A stretch of 64,000 nucleotides of DNA from Mixta mediterraneensis (lineage in GTDB: Bacteria > Pseudomonadota > Gammaproteobacteria > Enterobacterales > Enterobacteriaceae), in the NCBI RefSeq assembly GCF_014946725.1, contig NZ_JACFXY010000005.1, forward strand, positions 1-64,000, in the 5' to 3' direction. The position numbers were made by a program, and so were the translations under genes. This document shows positions 1-7,080 of the stretch, piece by piece. Within the stretch, counting starts at the first letter, position 1. Every line of letters starts with the position of its first letter. The notes beneath the pieces were generated by a model. The model searched no databases and was not told the origin of the DNA. It saw only the letters and a list, made by a program, of their open reading frames with translations.

Positions 1-85
1 GCTGGAAAGGCTGGGGCATATCCCACCGGCAGAAGCCGAACGGGCATATTATGCTTCCATCGGGAATAAGGATCTGGCAGCCTGA
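1..85 (+). CDS. IS3-family transposase (OrfB), C-terminal end only, cut by window edge
   Basis: The reading frame that starts before the window ends at a TGA at 83-85. It encodes a tail containing GHIPPAEAERAYYAS, which matches the C-terminal end of the DDE transposase (OrfB) of IS3-family elements of the IS51 type. An element-type terminal repeat follows 17 bases later (103-127), so this is the right end of an insertion sequence lying mostly to the left. Only 27 residues are visible, so whether the element is intact cannot be judged. Confidence 0.75.
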   Translation, partial: LERLGHIPPAEAERAYYASIGNKDLAA

Positions 86-102
86 GTTCCCAACTAAAAT
101 AC

Positions 103-127
103 TCTCCCGGAAAACCGGGGCGGTTCA
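103..127. repeat. Right terminal inverted repeat of the IS3-family element
   Basis: Read on the minus strand this begins TGAACCGCCCCGGTTTTCC, the typical outer end of IS3-family elements of this subgroup, and it sits directly after the transposase stop. The element therefore ends at base 127. The left end and the 3-bp target duplication lie outside the window. Confidence 0.7.
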
Positions 128-149
128 TACCCCCAAAGATACCCCCAAA
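128..149. repeat. Direct repeat TACCCCCAAA x2, possible integrase arm-type site
   Basis: TACCCCCAAA occurs at 128-137 and again at 140-149, directly next to the IS3 end. Similar pairs of GGGGGTA repeats are often found upstream of tyrosine integrase genes of integrated elements. No integrase gene is visible; if one was here, the IS insertion has removed or displaced it. The link to integration is inference. Confidence 0.35.
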
Positions 150-277
150 TGTTTTTGTGACACCTCACTTTGGCTGTTTTTCATCCATCGCAGACCCGTT
201 CAACTAACTGCATAACGCGATAAGCTGAAATCCTTATTGTATGATAGATCTCTCCTACATTAAGGATTCCACCAGCC

Positions 278-649
278 ATGAGAATGACCAGCCGTAAAAA
301 AGAGATACTGAGCTTCTTTGAGCCTGAACACCGCGAATGGGTGACGGGCGAGATTGGTGCGCCGCCGTTCGATGTATCCGGGGTCGCATATCTGCTCAGT
401 GGCATGGACTCATTCAAATCACGACATCATTTGGAATCAGCCAGGCGAACGCTGGAGGCGATGGTTAATGATGGGCTGCTGGAAAAGATCACCAGCTATG
501 AGCAGCGACAGGACAACACACAGTCAGGGGCAGGCAAAGGCGTCTGGTGTAATTGCTCCCGGCATGGCCTTCCCGGATCATGCCTAGTGATGCGTGACGA
601 TGGTGGCAAGGTGAACGCGATTGATGGGGAAGCGATTCGGATAGGTTAG
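278..649 (+). CDS. Hypothetical protein of mobile-element type, probably winged-helix
   Basis: A 123-residue protein with AAGGA at 262-266, eleven bases before the ATG. Residues 15-75 (HREWVTGEIGAPPFDVSG, then SARRTLEAMVNDGLLEKI) have the helix pattern of a winged-helix domain: a gene-switch helix followed by 'LEAMVNDGLLEK', the usual wing-preceding stretch of small DNA-binding proteins. The C-terminal part (KGVWCNCSRHG) is Gly/Cys-rich. I recall similar proteins among the cargo genes of integrated elements, but cannot verify it here. A role as transcription regulator is inference. An alternative start is Met3 at 284, further from the ribosome site. Confidence 0.6.
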   Translation: MRMTSRKKEILSFFEPEHREWVTGEIGAPPFDVSGVAYLLSGMDSFKSRHHLESARRTLEAMVNDGLLEKITSYEQRQDNTQSGAGKGVWCNCSRHGLPGSCLVMRDDGGKVNAIDGEAIRIG

Positions 650-941
650 AGGAATGCGCAGTAGCGAGAGCGCATTATTAGTTTTGCTAATGACGTTTTC
701 TTATTGTAGGAGGGATGCGAAGTTTTTCTCTCTATATAATTAAGCAAAAACGTGTCGTTCAGTTGGTTCAGTTGGTTCAATTTGTAAAGACTCTTGTTTT
801 AAAAGGATTAATTTCAAAAAAGTGAACCAACACAACCCCGATTTGAACCAACAACTGTGCGTTCTGAACCAACGCATTTTAATGTCTTACACTGTCTTAC
901 AGTGATAAAATAGCCGCCTGTTCCCCTCAATCTGGTGCGTT
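650..941. other. 292-bp intergenic stretch holding the repeat array
   Basis: No open reading frame is convincing here. The first 100 bases are AT-rich with no recognised site; bases 753-904 hold an ordered set of short repeats described separately, just ahead of the ribbon-helix-helix gene at 942. Confidence 0.6.
753..904. repeat. Iteron-like array: GTTGGTTCA and inverted TGAACCAAC repeats, plus TGTCTTACA pair
   Basis: GTTGGTTCA occurs in tandem at 762-770 and 771-779, with a degenerate third copy (TGTCGTTCA) at 753-761. Its inverse TGAACCAAC then occurs at 823-831, 844-852 and 865-873, each exactly 21 bp apart, i.e. on the same face of the helix. Next to it TGTCTTACA repeats at 883-891 and 893-901, inside the palindrome CACTG-TCTTA-CAGTG (890-904). 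This ends 37 bp before the ribbon-helix-helix gene. It could be a regulator array or a replication/partition origin; the sequence alone does not decide. Confidence 0.75.
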
Positions 942-1385
942 ATGAGCAAATCTCTGTCCGTTACCTTCCGTGTACCTGCTGAATTAAGCGAGGCCTTCAC
1001 TGGCGCTGTGAGTGCTGCTGGTGGAGATAAGACCGCCTGGCTGGTCGATGCCATCCGGCAGAAACTGAACCTTCCAGAAACTAATGCTGACGCTCGCTTA
1101 ATGTCGCTGGTGGAGCGGATGGAAGTGGCCGCTGCTGCTCTTATTGTCGGTAAACAAGGCGTGCCTGGTTTACCATATGATGAACAGGCCGTGATCCGCA
1201 TCGTTGCGGAGACTATCAAACAGGGTTTTGACAATGTGCGCATCATCTCTGACCGATTAAACGATGCAGGCTATCAGACAAAAGCCGGTAAGGCGTGGAC
1301 TAAGGACATTTACAGCGCATGGAAGAAGCAGGGGAACCATGCTCAAAAGTTGCAAATATCAATCAGAGATTATTGCGCTCAATAA
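942..1385 (+). CDS. Ribbon-helix-helix-like hypothetical protein of mobile-element type
   Basis: A 147-residue protein. Residues 1-45 (SLSVTFRVPAELSEAF, then KTAWLVDAIRQKL) show the beta-strand/helix/helix layout of ribbon-helix-helix DNA-binding proteins such as CopG/Arc. Residues 85-130 (LNDAGYQTKAGKAWTKDIYSAW) resemble the 'new helix' module of recombinase-domain proteins that reads a target site after a short linker. The gene lies 37 bp after the ordered repeat array at 753-904, which it may bind. It converges on the toxin gene and overlaps its end by 23 bp. No strong ribosome site is visible (GGTG only). Function is not known to me. Confidence 0.6.
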   Translation: MSKSLSVTFRVPAELSEAFTGAVSAAGGDKTAWLVDAIRQKLNLPETNADARLMSLVERMEVAAAALIVGKQGVPGLPYDEQAVIRIVAETIKQGFDNVRIISDRLNDAGYQTKAGKAWTKDIYSAWKKQGNHAQKLQISIRDYCAQ

Positions 1386-1767
1386 ATCGAAGAACTTTGA
1401 AGGGGGTATGTAAAGATGCGTTGAATCCGCTCATTATCTTTTGCATCACCGCTTCGCTGACATCAACGTGAGTACGATACTCTCCGGAGCCTACTTTGTT
1501 GATTAATGTGGGGCAGCGCCATAAAACTGCATGGCTGTATACCATGTAACTGTGGTGCCTGATAAAGGGGTGTTCCCCTGCATTTAGTGAGCACGCACTA
1601 TCGTATGTACCAGAGGTTGGTACACTTGAAATATTCACGATCAGGACCACATCGCAGCCATGTTCGGCTGAATAAATCGGGTTGGAGCAGACAATGTGCA
1701 GGTGATCTACTGGACCAGATGGTGCCAGCACTGTGCCTTTTCTGTAGGGTGCATATGCTAGTGTCAT
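1363..1767 (-). CDS. Candidate toxin of a Panacea-type toxin-antitoxin module
   Basis: A 134-residue protein whose ATG overlaps the stop of the Panacea-domain gene in an ATGA junction (1764-1767), so the two are translationally coupled. The layout KGTVLAPSG, HLHIVCSNPIY, DVVLIVNISSV and a C-terminal helix-rich tail (EAVMQKIMSGF) recalls small beta-barrel toxins of the PemK/MazF type, but I cannot show homology. The toxin call rests mainly on its pairing with a Panacea antitoxin, a domain known to neutralise many unrelated toxins. Its 3' end overlaps the convergent 942-1385 gene by 23 bp. Alternative: an uncharacterised accessory protein. Confidence 0.6.
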   Translation of the reverse strand: MTLAYAPYRKGTVLAPSGPVDHLHIVCSNPIYSAEHGCDVVLIVNISSVPTSGTYDSACSLNAGEHPFIRHHSYMVYSHAVLWRCPTLINKVGSGEYRTHVDVSEAVMQKIMSGFNASLHTPFKVLRFIERNNL

Positions 1768-2321
1768 CTCAAATCAGATGTAAGTAATTCGAGTTGGTTT
1801 TTGGTCATGAGATCACGCGCTAATGCTTCTGACTCTTCAGCCGATCTACCTAGTGCCTTAAAAATGTCCTCAACTCGAATCGGTATGGATGACCCATGAG
1901 GATCTTGCCATTCTGGACAAATGCGATGTGTTTCATCGCAAAGGTCAAACCGATTCCAGTGACCGTACTGCTCGTATACATCATCCATAGTCCGAACATC
2001 GGCGCGGCTAAGTTCAGTTAGTTCGTAAATATCATCGAATTGCTGACGTAAAACCACAGTATGGTCAGCTCCATCTCGAATCCACTTTTCCCACTTATTG
2101 CCAGGCTCACTTCCATCTGCGATAAGAGAATAGACATTAGAAAGGACTGGGCCATAGTTCATTGATACGTAGCGGTCACCACTTATCGGCTCACCATACA
2201 ACTCAAGTGATTTCCGATCTGACAGGTACAGCAACTTCATGAGCTTTAAAAAACTCATCTGCCCACCTCGTTTGTGAAGTAGGTATGCTGCCATCTGTGC
2301 GGATTTTTCTACGCTAAACAT
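1764..2321 (-). CDS. Panacea-domain (DUF4065, SocA-like) antitoxin
   Basis: A 185-residue protein starting MFSVEKSAQMAAYLL. The start at 2321 is chosen because GAGG lies seven bases upstream; a longer in-frame version reaches 2399 without a ribosome site. Residues 5-75 carry the Panacea domain hallmark: MSFLKLMKLLYLSDRKSLE followed by the SxNYGPV-type motif (SMNYGPVLSNVY). This domain is found in SocA, the ClpXP adaptor antitoxin of Caulobacter, and in the PanA antitoxins paired with diverse toxins. The C-terminal third (ALGRSAEESEALARDL) is helical and could hold the toxin-specific part. The downstream overlapping gene is the likely partner toxin. Confidence 0.85.
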   Translation of the reverse strand: MFSVEKSAQMAAYLLHKRGGQMSFLKLMKLLYLSDRKSLELYGEPISGDRYVSMNYGPVLSNVYSLIADGSEPGNKWEKWIRDGADHTVVLRQQFDDIYELTELSRADVRTMDDVYEQYGHWNRFDLCDETHRICPEWQDPHGSSIPIRVEDIFKALGRSAEESEALARDLMTKNQLELLTSDLR

Positions 2322-2477
2322 GTGAACCTCAATTCTATAAGCACAACCGTTTCGCAACGGTACAATGACATTGTGACATAAAACCAGGCAGATTGTCATT
2401 TGAACAAAGCGCCGTTATGAGTCTTTCAACGTATTCTGTAATCTGCTTACGGCTACTTAGAATGAAACATTATGAGC

Positions 2478-2666
2478 TTAGCGGTGCGGTGCTGGCTTCT
2501 GCCATTTGAACTCTGGTGCGGTCATGCGTTGCCGGTGCCGCTCTTTAGCCTGTAGAGCCTGAGCCACTCCGTTTCGTATAGTGTAGAGCGTATGCCTGTC
2601 CAGTGGCTCACCGTTCTGGCGGGCAATCTGTAGCAGCGTCATCTCAATCGTCTGTCGGTCAATCAT
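2478..2666 (-). CDS. Hypothetical 62-residue basic protein
   Basis: A short protein (MIDRQTIEMTLLQIARQNGE start) with a helical N-terminal half and a strongly basic Arg/Gln/His-rich tail (KERHRQRM). GGGTGAG lies close before the ATG. It lies 156 bp upstream of the antitoxin gene on the same strand and may share its transcript. I do not recognise the family; the charge pattern would fit nucleic-acid contact, but that is a guess. Confidence 0.5.
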   Translation of the reverse strand: MIDRQTIEMTLLQIARQNGEPLDRHTLYTIRNGVAQALQAKERHRQRMTAPEFKWQKPAPHR

Positions 2667-2923
2667 TTCTCACCCGCCTGTTTACCAATCATTCTTTATG
2701 CTAAATGCTGCTGGTTGCGTCAAATCATTCCCGTTTACCACTGGTCATCTATCAGGATGGGCTGAACATCAAAGCTAGGTTAGGATGTTTCTTAATTAAA
2801 TCACCTCTTGTTCTACTAAGGATACAGAATTGATAAGGATCGGAAGACTCCTTCCGGGTGGGGAAAGAGTTAGTGAAGGCCAACACAGACCACTTAAAGG
2901 TTTTGCTGAAATAAGCAATGGTA
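2667..2923. other. Non-coding or decayed stretch before IS903
   Basis: This stretch has no supported gene. It is the accessory-side flank of the IS903 copy; the last nine bases before the element (GCAATGGTA) do not match the nine bases on the other side. Confidence 0.5.
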
Positions 2924-3979
2924 GGCTTTGTTGAATAAATCGAACTTTTGCTGAGTTGAAGGATCAGATCACGCATCCTCCCGACAACACAGACCGTTCC
3001 GTGGCAAAGCAAAAGTTCAAAATCACCAACTGGCCCACCTACAACAAAGCCCTCATCAACCGTGGCTCCCTCACTTTCTGGCTGGACGATGAAGCGACTC
3101 ATGCCTGGTATGAGTCGGCAACGCCTTCATCACGGGGAAGACCTCAGCGCTATTCTGACCTTGCCATCACCACCGTCCTGATGATTAAACGCCTGTTCCG
3201 GCTGACCCTGCGGGCTGCGCAGGGTTTTATTGATTCCATTTTTGCCCTGATGAACGTTCCGTTGCGCTGCCCGGATTACAGCAGTGTCAGCAAGCGGGCA
3301 AAGTCGGTTAATGTCTGTTTCAAAACACCCACCCGGGGTGAAATCGCACACCTGGTGATTGATTCCACCGGGCTGAAGGTTTTTGGTGAAGGCGAATGGA
3401 AAGTCAAAAATCACGGCAAAGAGCGCCGTCGTACCTGGCGGAAGCTGCATCTGGCCGTTGACAGCAGAACACATGAAGTCATCGGCGCGGACCTGTCTCT
3501 GAACACCGTCCCGGACTCAGAAGCTTTCCCGGGTCTTATCCGGCAGACACACAGAAAAATCAGGGCAGCCGCAGCAGACGGCGCTTACGCCCCCCGACTC
3601 TGTCACGGTGAACTGCGGCGCAAGAAAATCAGTGCCCTCATCCCGCCCCGAAAAGGAGCGGGTTACTGGCCCGTAGAGTACGCAGACCGTAACCGTGCAG
3701 TAGCGAATCAGCGGCTGACCGGGAGTAATGCCCGGTGGAAATGGACAACAGATTACAACCGTCGCTCGATAGCGGAGACGGCCATGTACAGGGTAAAGCA
3801 ACTGTTCGGAGGTTCACTGACGCTGCGTGATTACGATGGTCAGGTAGCAGAGGCTTTGGGCATGGTGCGTGCGCTGAATAAAATAACGAAGGCTGGTATG
3901 CCAGAAAGCGTGCGTATTGCCTGAAAACCCGGTCAGCTACAGAGTCACTCGTCCTGAAGCTGATTTATTCAACAAAGCC
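2924..3979 (+). mobile_element. IS903-type insertion sequence (IS5 family), complete
   Basis: A 1056-bp element bounded by perfect 18-bp inverted repeats starting GGCTTTGTTGAATAAATC (2924-2941 and 3962-3979), one base short of the usual IS903 length. It contains one full transposase gene. IS903 normally makes a 9-bp target duplication; here the flanks are GCAATGGTA on the left and CACCATTTT on the right, so there is none. Recombination between copies or an adjacent deletion after insertion is the likely explanation. Confidence 0.93.
3001..3924 (+). CDS. IS903 transposase (IS5 family, DDE)
   Basis: The GTG start at 3001 (MAKQKFKITNWPTYNK) gives 307 residues, the usual IS903 transposase length; a TTG at 2956 would add 15 residues and is less likely. 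The DDE catalytic residues are visible in VIDSTGLK, AAADGAY and SIAETAMYR. The frame is intact, so the element may be active. Small differences from the textbook IS903 protein (for example AYAPRLCH where IS903 has AYDTRLCH) mark it as a close relative rather than the reference copy. Confidence 0.93.
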   Translation: MAKQKFKITNWPTYNKALINRGSLTFWLDDEATHAWYESATPSSRGRPQRYSDLAITTVLMIKRLFRLTLRAAQGFIDSIFALMNVPLRCPDYSSVSKRAKSVNVCFKTPTRGEIAHLVIDSTGLKVFGEGEWKVKNHGKERRRTWRKLHLAVDSRTHEVIGADLSLNTVPDSEAFPGLIRQTHRKIRAAAADGAYAPRLCHGELRRKKISALIPPRKGAGYWPVEYADRNRAVANQRLTGSNARWKWTTDYNRRSIAETAMYRVKQLFGGSLTLRDYDGQVAEALGMVRALNKITKAGMPESVRIA

Positions 3980-3987
3980 CACCATTT

Positions 3988-4137
3988 TTACTGAACACAG
4001 CGAAACGACTTATCATGCTGGCGAAACTTTTCATCTTCCGCCTGACGTGCCGCATCGCGATGAATTTGGCGCTCAGGGCGTAACTTATCTTTCAGGACGT
4101 AAACACAGCGCGTGTTACTGACAGAACAGGCGGCATT
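3988..4137 (-). pseudogene. Start-less reading frame beside IS903, possible gene remnant
   Basis: A 49-codon open frame with no ATG, GTG or TTG start, encoding CVYVLKDKLRPERQIHRDAA and a charged tail, ending nine bases from the IS903 end. The upstream side is closed by a TAA. It may be the 3' remnant of a gene broken during the rearrangement at the IS, or chance. I do not recognise the product. Confidence 0.2.
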
Positions 4138-4221
4138 TTACGCTTTCGTGAGATGCCGCACGCCTTGCATAGTAAGGTGAACTACAGTTAAAAGCGGTCA
4201 ACAGCGCTATTGGAGGTCACT

Positions 4222-4383
4222 ATGTCTGAACGTCCTGATTATGAAGAACCGGTACCTGACGATGCCGAATACCCGGCTTACGATGACGATGATGAAGCGT
4301 TACCAGAAGGTTCGGATGAAGGAATTGATCCGCTGGAAGATGAAGATGGAAATGATTTCCCCGAGCCAGCAAAAGACATCTGA
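4222..4383 (+). CDS. Small acidic protein, 53 residues, function unknown
   Basis: An ATG at 4222 with a strong GGAGGT ribosome site at 4212-4217 opens a 53-codon frame ending at TGA 4381-4383. The product (MSERPDYEEPVPDDAEYPAY start) is very acidic, with about two-fifths Asp and Glu and several Pro, so it is probably disordered. A clear rho-independent terminator follows within 10 bases, making this a complete single-gene unit. It is not a family I recognise; acidic disordered proteins of this size can act as binding partners or charge buffers. Confidence 0.7.
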   Translation: MSERPDYEEPVPDDAEYPAYDDDDEALPEGSDEGIDPLEDEDGNDFPEPAKDI

Positions 4384-4390
4384 AAAGCTA

Positions 4391-4418
4391 AACTGCCTTC
4401 GTGAAGGCGGTTTTTACT
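4391..4418 (+). terminator. Rho-independent terminator of the acidic-protein gene
   Basis: The stem ACTGCCTTC / GAAGGCGGT with a two-base loop is followed by TTTTTACTT. Confidence 0.85.
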
Positions 4419-4518
4419 TCACAGAAGCCCGCTTTGTTTGCTGCAACTAAAAATCTCGAAAAATATCCCTTATAATTTACCCTCAGTTAGCCATTCAGCA
4501 CCGTTTTACCGAGGTTTT

Positions 4519-4941
4519 ATGTCTCAACTCGATGATCTTTTTCAGCGTTTGTCGCGCTCTCCCTTCAGGCAACGCTTTGCATTAGGCAGAGCGGAATATG
4601 ATTATTGTCTCAGCAAAGGGGAAACGCAGGTGCGGGATCACGCGGCTGACTTTATCAGGCAAAGGCTGGCAGCGGCAGTACCGGTCAATGACGGTAAACA
4701 AACGCCGATGCGCGGCCACCCGGTATTTATCGCCCAACATGCCACCGCGACCTGCTGCCGCGGTTGTCTGAGTAAATGGCACAACCTCCCTCAACGACAG
4801 GCACTGACGGCTGAGCAACAGGCGTATATTGCGGACGTGATTTTGCACTGGCTCCATCTTCAAATGCAAAAGCCCGCTCCCGCAGCTAAAACGCGCGTAA
4901 GAAGCCAACCCGACGATAACCGGCAACTGGACTTACTATAA
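4519..4941 (+). CDS. DUF4186 family protein
   Basis: A 140-residue protein starting MSQLDDLFQRL at 4519, with GAGG at 4511-4514; upstream in-frame codons back to 4438 have no ribosome site. The family core is clear: NDGKQTPMRGHPVFIAQHAT, then TATCCRGCLSKWH. The Cys-Cys-x2-Cys stretch together with nearby His residues suggests metal binding. The function of DUF4186 proteins is unknown to me. The gene stands alone between two short transcription units. Confidence 0.85.
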   Translation: MSQLDDLFQRLSRSPFRQRFALGRAEYDYCLSKGETQVRDHAADFIRQRLAAAVPVNDGKQTPMRGHPVFIAQHATATCCRGCLSKWHNLPQRQALTAEQQAYIADVILHWLHLQMQKPAPAAKTRVRSQPDDNRQLDLL

Positions 4942-5079
4942 AGTTGAATTGCCCTTTTTATGATTATTTTTTCGCCGTTAACACCACTTTTTGCATTCCT
5001 GGTTTATTCTTAAATCTTTCGGGCATGGCATAGTCCAGAATAAATACCTGACACGGCACTTTTGACAAAAGAGGGAATT

Positions 5080-5397
5080 ATGAAGAAAACAATGATTGTA
5101 CTGTCTGCACTTTTACTGGCGTCTCCTGTTTTCGCCGCAACGACCACTGACGACACGGTTGCTGAAGCGCATAAAGGCGCAGATACGGCAAAAGAAAAAC
5201 TGCATCAGTCTCAGCATAAAGGTGAAGAGCTAAAACTCAAATCCAAACATGCAGCGGAAGGCAAAAGCAATGCCACCAGCAGCAAGATTGAGGAAGGCAG
5301 CCAGAAAACCTGGAATAAAACCAAAGAAGGTACTGAAAAAGGCTGGGATAAAACCAAGCAGGGTGCAGAAAATCTGAAGAATAAAGCGACTGACTAA
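5080..5397 (+). CDS. Exported Lys-rich repeat protein, function unknown
   Basis: The ATG at 5080 has GAGGG nine bases upstream. The 105-residue product has a signal peptide (MKKTMIVLSALLLASPVFA, cut after AFA), then a Lys/Glu/Ala-rich helical region. Near the C-terminus it holds imperfect 11-residue repeats: TWNKTKEGTEK, GWDKTKQGAEN and a shorter LKNKATD. The repeat type is like that of LEA and other desiccation or stress proteins. It is likely periplasmic. A role in osmotic or drying stress is inference from the repeats. A terminator follows. Confidence 0.75.
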   Translation: MKKTMIVLSALLLASPVFAATTTDDTVAEAHKGADTAKEKLHQSQHKGEELKLKSKHAAEGKSNATSSKIEEGSQKTWNKTKEGTEKGWDKTKQGAENLKNKATD

Positions 5398-5421
5398 CTA
5401 ATAAGTATGTTGTTGAAAAGG

Positions 5422-5452
5422 AAACCCACCATCAGGTGGGTTTTGTATTTTT
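5422..5452 (+). terminator. Rho-independent terminator
   Basis: The stem AAACCCACC / GGTGGGTTT with an ATCA loop is followed by TGTATTTTT. It ends the exported repeat protein gene and lies between it and the convergent ydiK. Confidence 0.85.
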
Positions 5453-5475
5453 GGCCTGTTTTGTACGAGGAAAAA

Positions 5476-6597
5476 TTACTCTTCCGTGGCGGTATCGGAA
5501 TGTTTTTTGCCTTCCTCAATAAACTCTTCATCAATCTCTACAATGTTCTCGCGGTTATCGCGCCCGGACAGTAAATTCCAGCAGGCGATAAATAGCGCGG
5601 CGATGACCGGACCAATCACAAAGCCGTTGATGCCATAAATTTCCATGCCGCCCAGCGTAGCAATCAGCACCATGTAATCTGGCATTTTGGTATCTTTGCC
5701 AACCAGTAACGGACGCAGGATATTGTCTACCAGCCCCACCACAATCACGAAAAAGCCAACCAGGAATAACCCTTTCCCTATTGCGTGCGTGGCAAAGAAG
5801 AAGATGGCGGCAGGCACCCAAATAATCGCGGAACCCACGGCCGGGATCAGAGATAAAAATGCCATCAGCGCACCCCATAGCAGGCTGCCGTCAATGTCGA
5901 TAAACCAGAATGCCAGCCCACCCAAAATTCCCTGAACAATGCCAACTACCACAGTGCCTTTAACTGTCGCACGTGAAACGGCGGCGAACTTCATAAGCAG
6001 GTGATGTTTGACAAAGTTCGACAGGGGTAGCGCTTCCATAATCAGATGCACCAGATGAGAACCATCTTTCAACAGGAAGAACAGCAGGTACAGCATCACA
6101 CCAAAACCAACGGTAAAACTGAAGGTACTTTTACCGATGATAAACACGCTGCCTGCGGCATACCGACCGCCTTTCAAGGCAAATTCGGACAGTTTTTGTT
6201 GGATCTGCGTGGCGCTGTCCAGGTTATGCTCAGCCAGGTAATGCTTCGCCCAATCCGGCAGATGCTGCATTAACTCAGCAAAAACTAGCGGGAACTGCGT
6301 CGAATTAGTCTGCAATTTGAGGTAAACCGTGTTGATCTCTACCGCCAGCGAAGAGGCAATAATCATTAACGGCGTGAAAACAATCAAACAGATACACAAC
6401 AAGGTCAGCAGCGAAGCCAGCCCGTTGCGGTCGCCCAACTTGTTGCGCAGTATCGATTTTAGCGGATGGAAGATAACGGCTAACACAGCAGCCCACAAAA
6501 TGGGCGAAAAGTAAGGACCTAACACGTCAAAAAAGGCGATCGTTACGATCGCTAAGATCAGCAGAAAAAAACCGATATTCAGTCCTTTAAAACGCAT
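5476..6597 (-). CDS. ydiK: AI-2E family transporter, YdiK-like
   Basis: A 373-residue inner-membrane protein, the length of E. coli YdiK (about 370). The start is supported by GAGG eight bases upstream. Hydrophobic segments cluster at residues 8-50, 65-90, 150-180 and 205-330, matching the seven- to eight-helix plan of the family, with the conserved VDNILRPLLVG motif near residue 290 and an acidic cytoplasmic tail (VEIDEEFIEEGKK). Family members export small molecules, and some (TqsA) were linked to autoinducer-2; the substrate of YdiK is not established. No co-transcribed neighbour is evident. Confidence 0.85.
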   Translation of the reverse strand: MRFKGLNIGFFLLILAIVTIAFFDVLGPYFSPILWAAVLAVIFHPLKSILRNKLGDRNGLASLLTLLCICLIVFTPLMIIASSLAVEINTVYLKLQTNSTQFPLVFAELMQHLPDWAKHYLAEHNLDSATQIQQKLSEFALKGGRYAAGSVFIIGKSTFSFTVGFGVMLYLLFFLLKDGSHLVHLIMEALPLSNFVKHHLLMKFAAVSRATVKGTVVVGIVQGILGGLAFWFIDIDGSLLWGALMAFLSLIPAVGSAIIWVPAAIFFFATHAIGKGLFLVGFFVIVVGLVDNILRPLLVGKDTKMPDYMVLIATLGGMEIYGINGFVIGPVIAALFIACWNLLSGRDNRENIVEIDEEFIEEGKKHSDTATEE

Positions 6598-7080
6598 TGA
6601 GCAACCTCATGTAAAACATCTCCTGGTCAGTGTGGATAGTTTTCAGTCTCTGCATTAACAGCCAATAAAGCCATCAATACGTCACCGAAAAGTAAATAGG
6701 TAGTTTTTACCGCAGCCTGTATCAGCACGGCCTCGCCGACCCCTGCAAAATCAAGCGGAAAAAGTGAGCATCAACTCGCGTCTGGACAGGGCCTGCTTTG
6801 AGTGGCGGCGACACAAATGCAGCAAGCCATATTAGCCTAGCGGTTTCCCTCGCAAATGAGTAGGTAAACAATATCTACAGGCGGGGGTGGCCTGCTGATA
6901 AACGTTTCCAGCGTCATAAAAGATCAACCCATGAAGTCACCGCTACTGGCACTGCGCGCAGTCGCGCTTATGGCGGAAAGAACGGAACGAAGAGAGTCGA
7001 TATCTGACTGGTTCAGGTATCGGTCAGTGTGATTTTTGTCTGAGAGGAAAAGGCCAGCCCAACTGAACTGGCCCGGTAGG
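6598..7080. other. Intergenic 483 bp
   Basis: No gene is supported. The left part is the promoter side of ydiK; the right end holds the terminator of the three-part gene. A 34-codon frame from ATG 6930 on the plus strand lacks a ribosome site. Confidence 0.5.
7046..7073 (-). terminator. Terminator of the three-part glycan gene
   Basis: On the minus strand GGCCAG, a ten-base loop and CTGGCC are followed by TTTTCC, eight bases beyond the stop codon at 7081. The T-run is short. Confidence 0.55.

Noticed and set aside
753..904. CRISPR-like reading of the TTGGTTCA array
   Set aside because: Repeats are 9 bp, change orientation and have no uniform spacers; no cas genes are present.
2752..3102. 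A 116-codon minus-strand frame across the left IS903 end
   Set aside because: It is antisense to the transposase start and spans the IS boundary, so it exists only by chance.
6930..7031. A 34-codon frame (MKSPLLALRAVALMAERTER start)
   Set aside because: It has a basic, DUF1127-like look but no ribosome site; not enough to call a gene.
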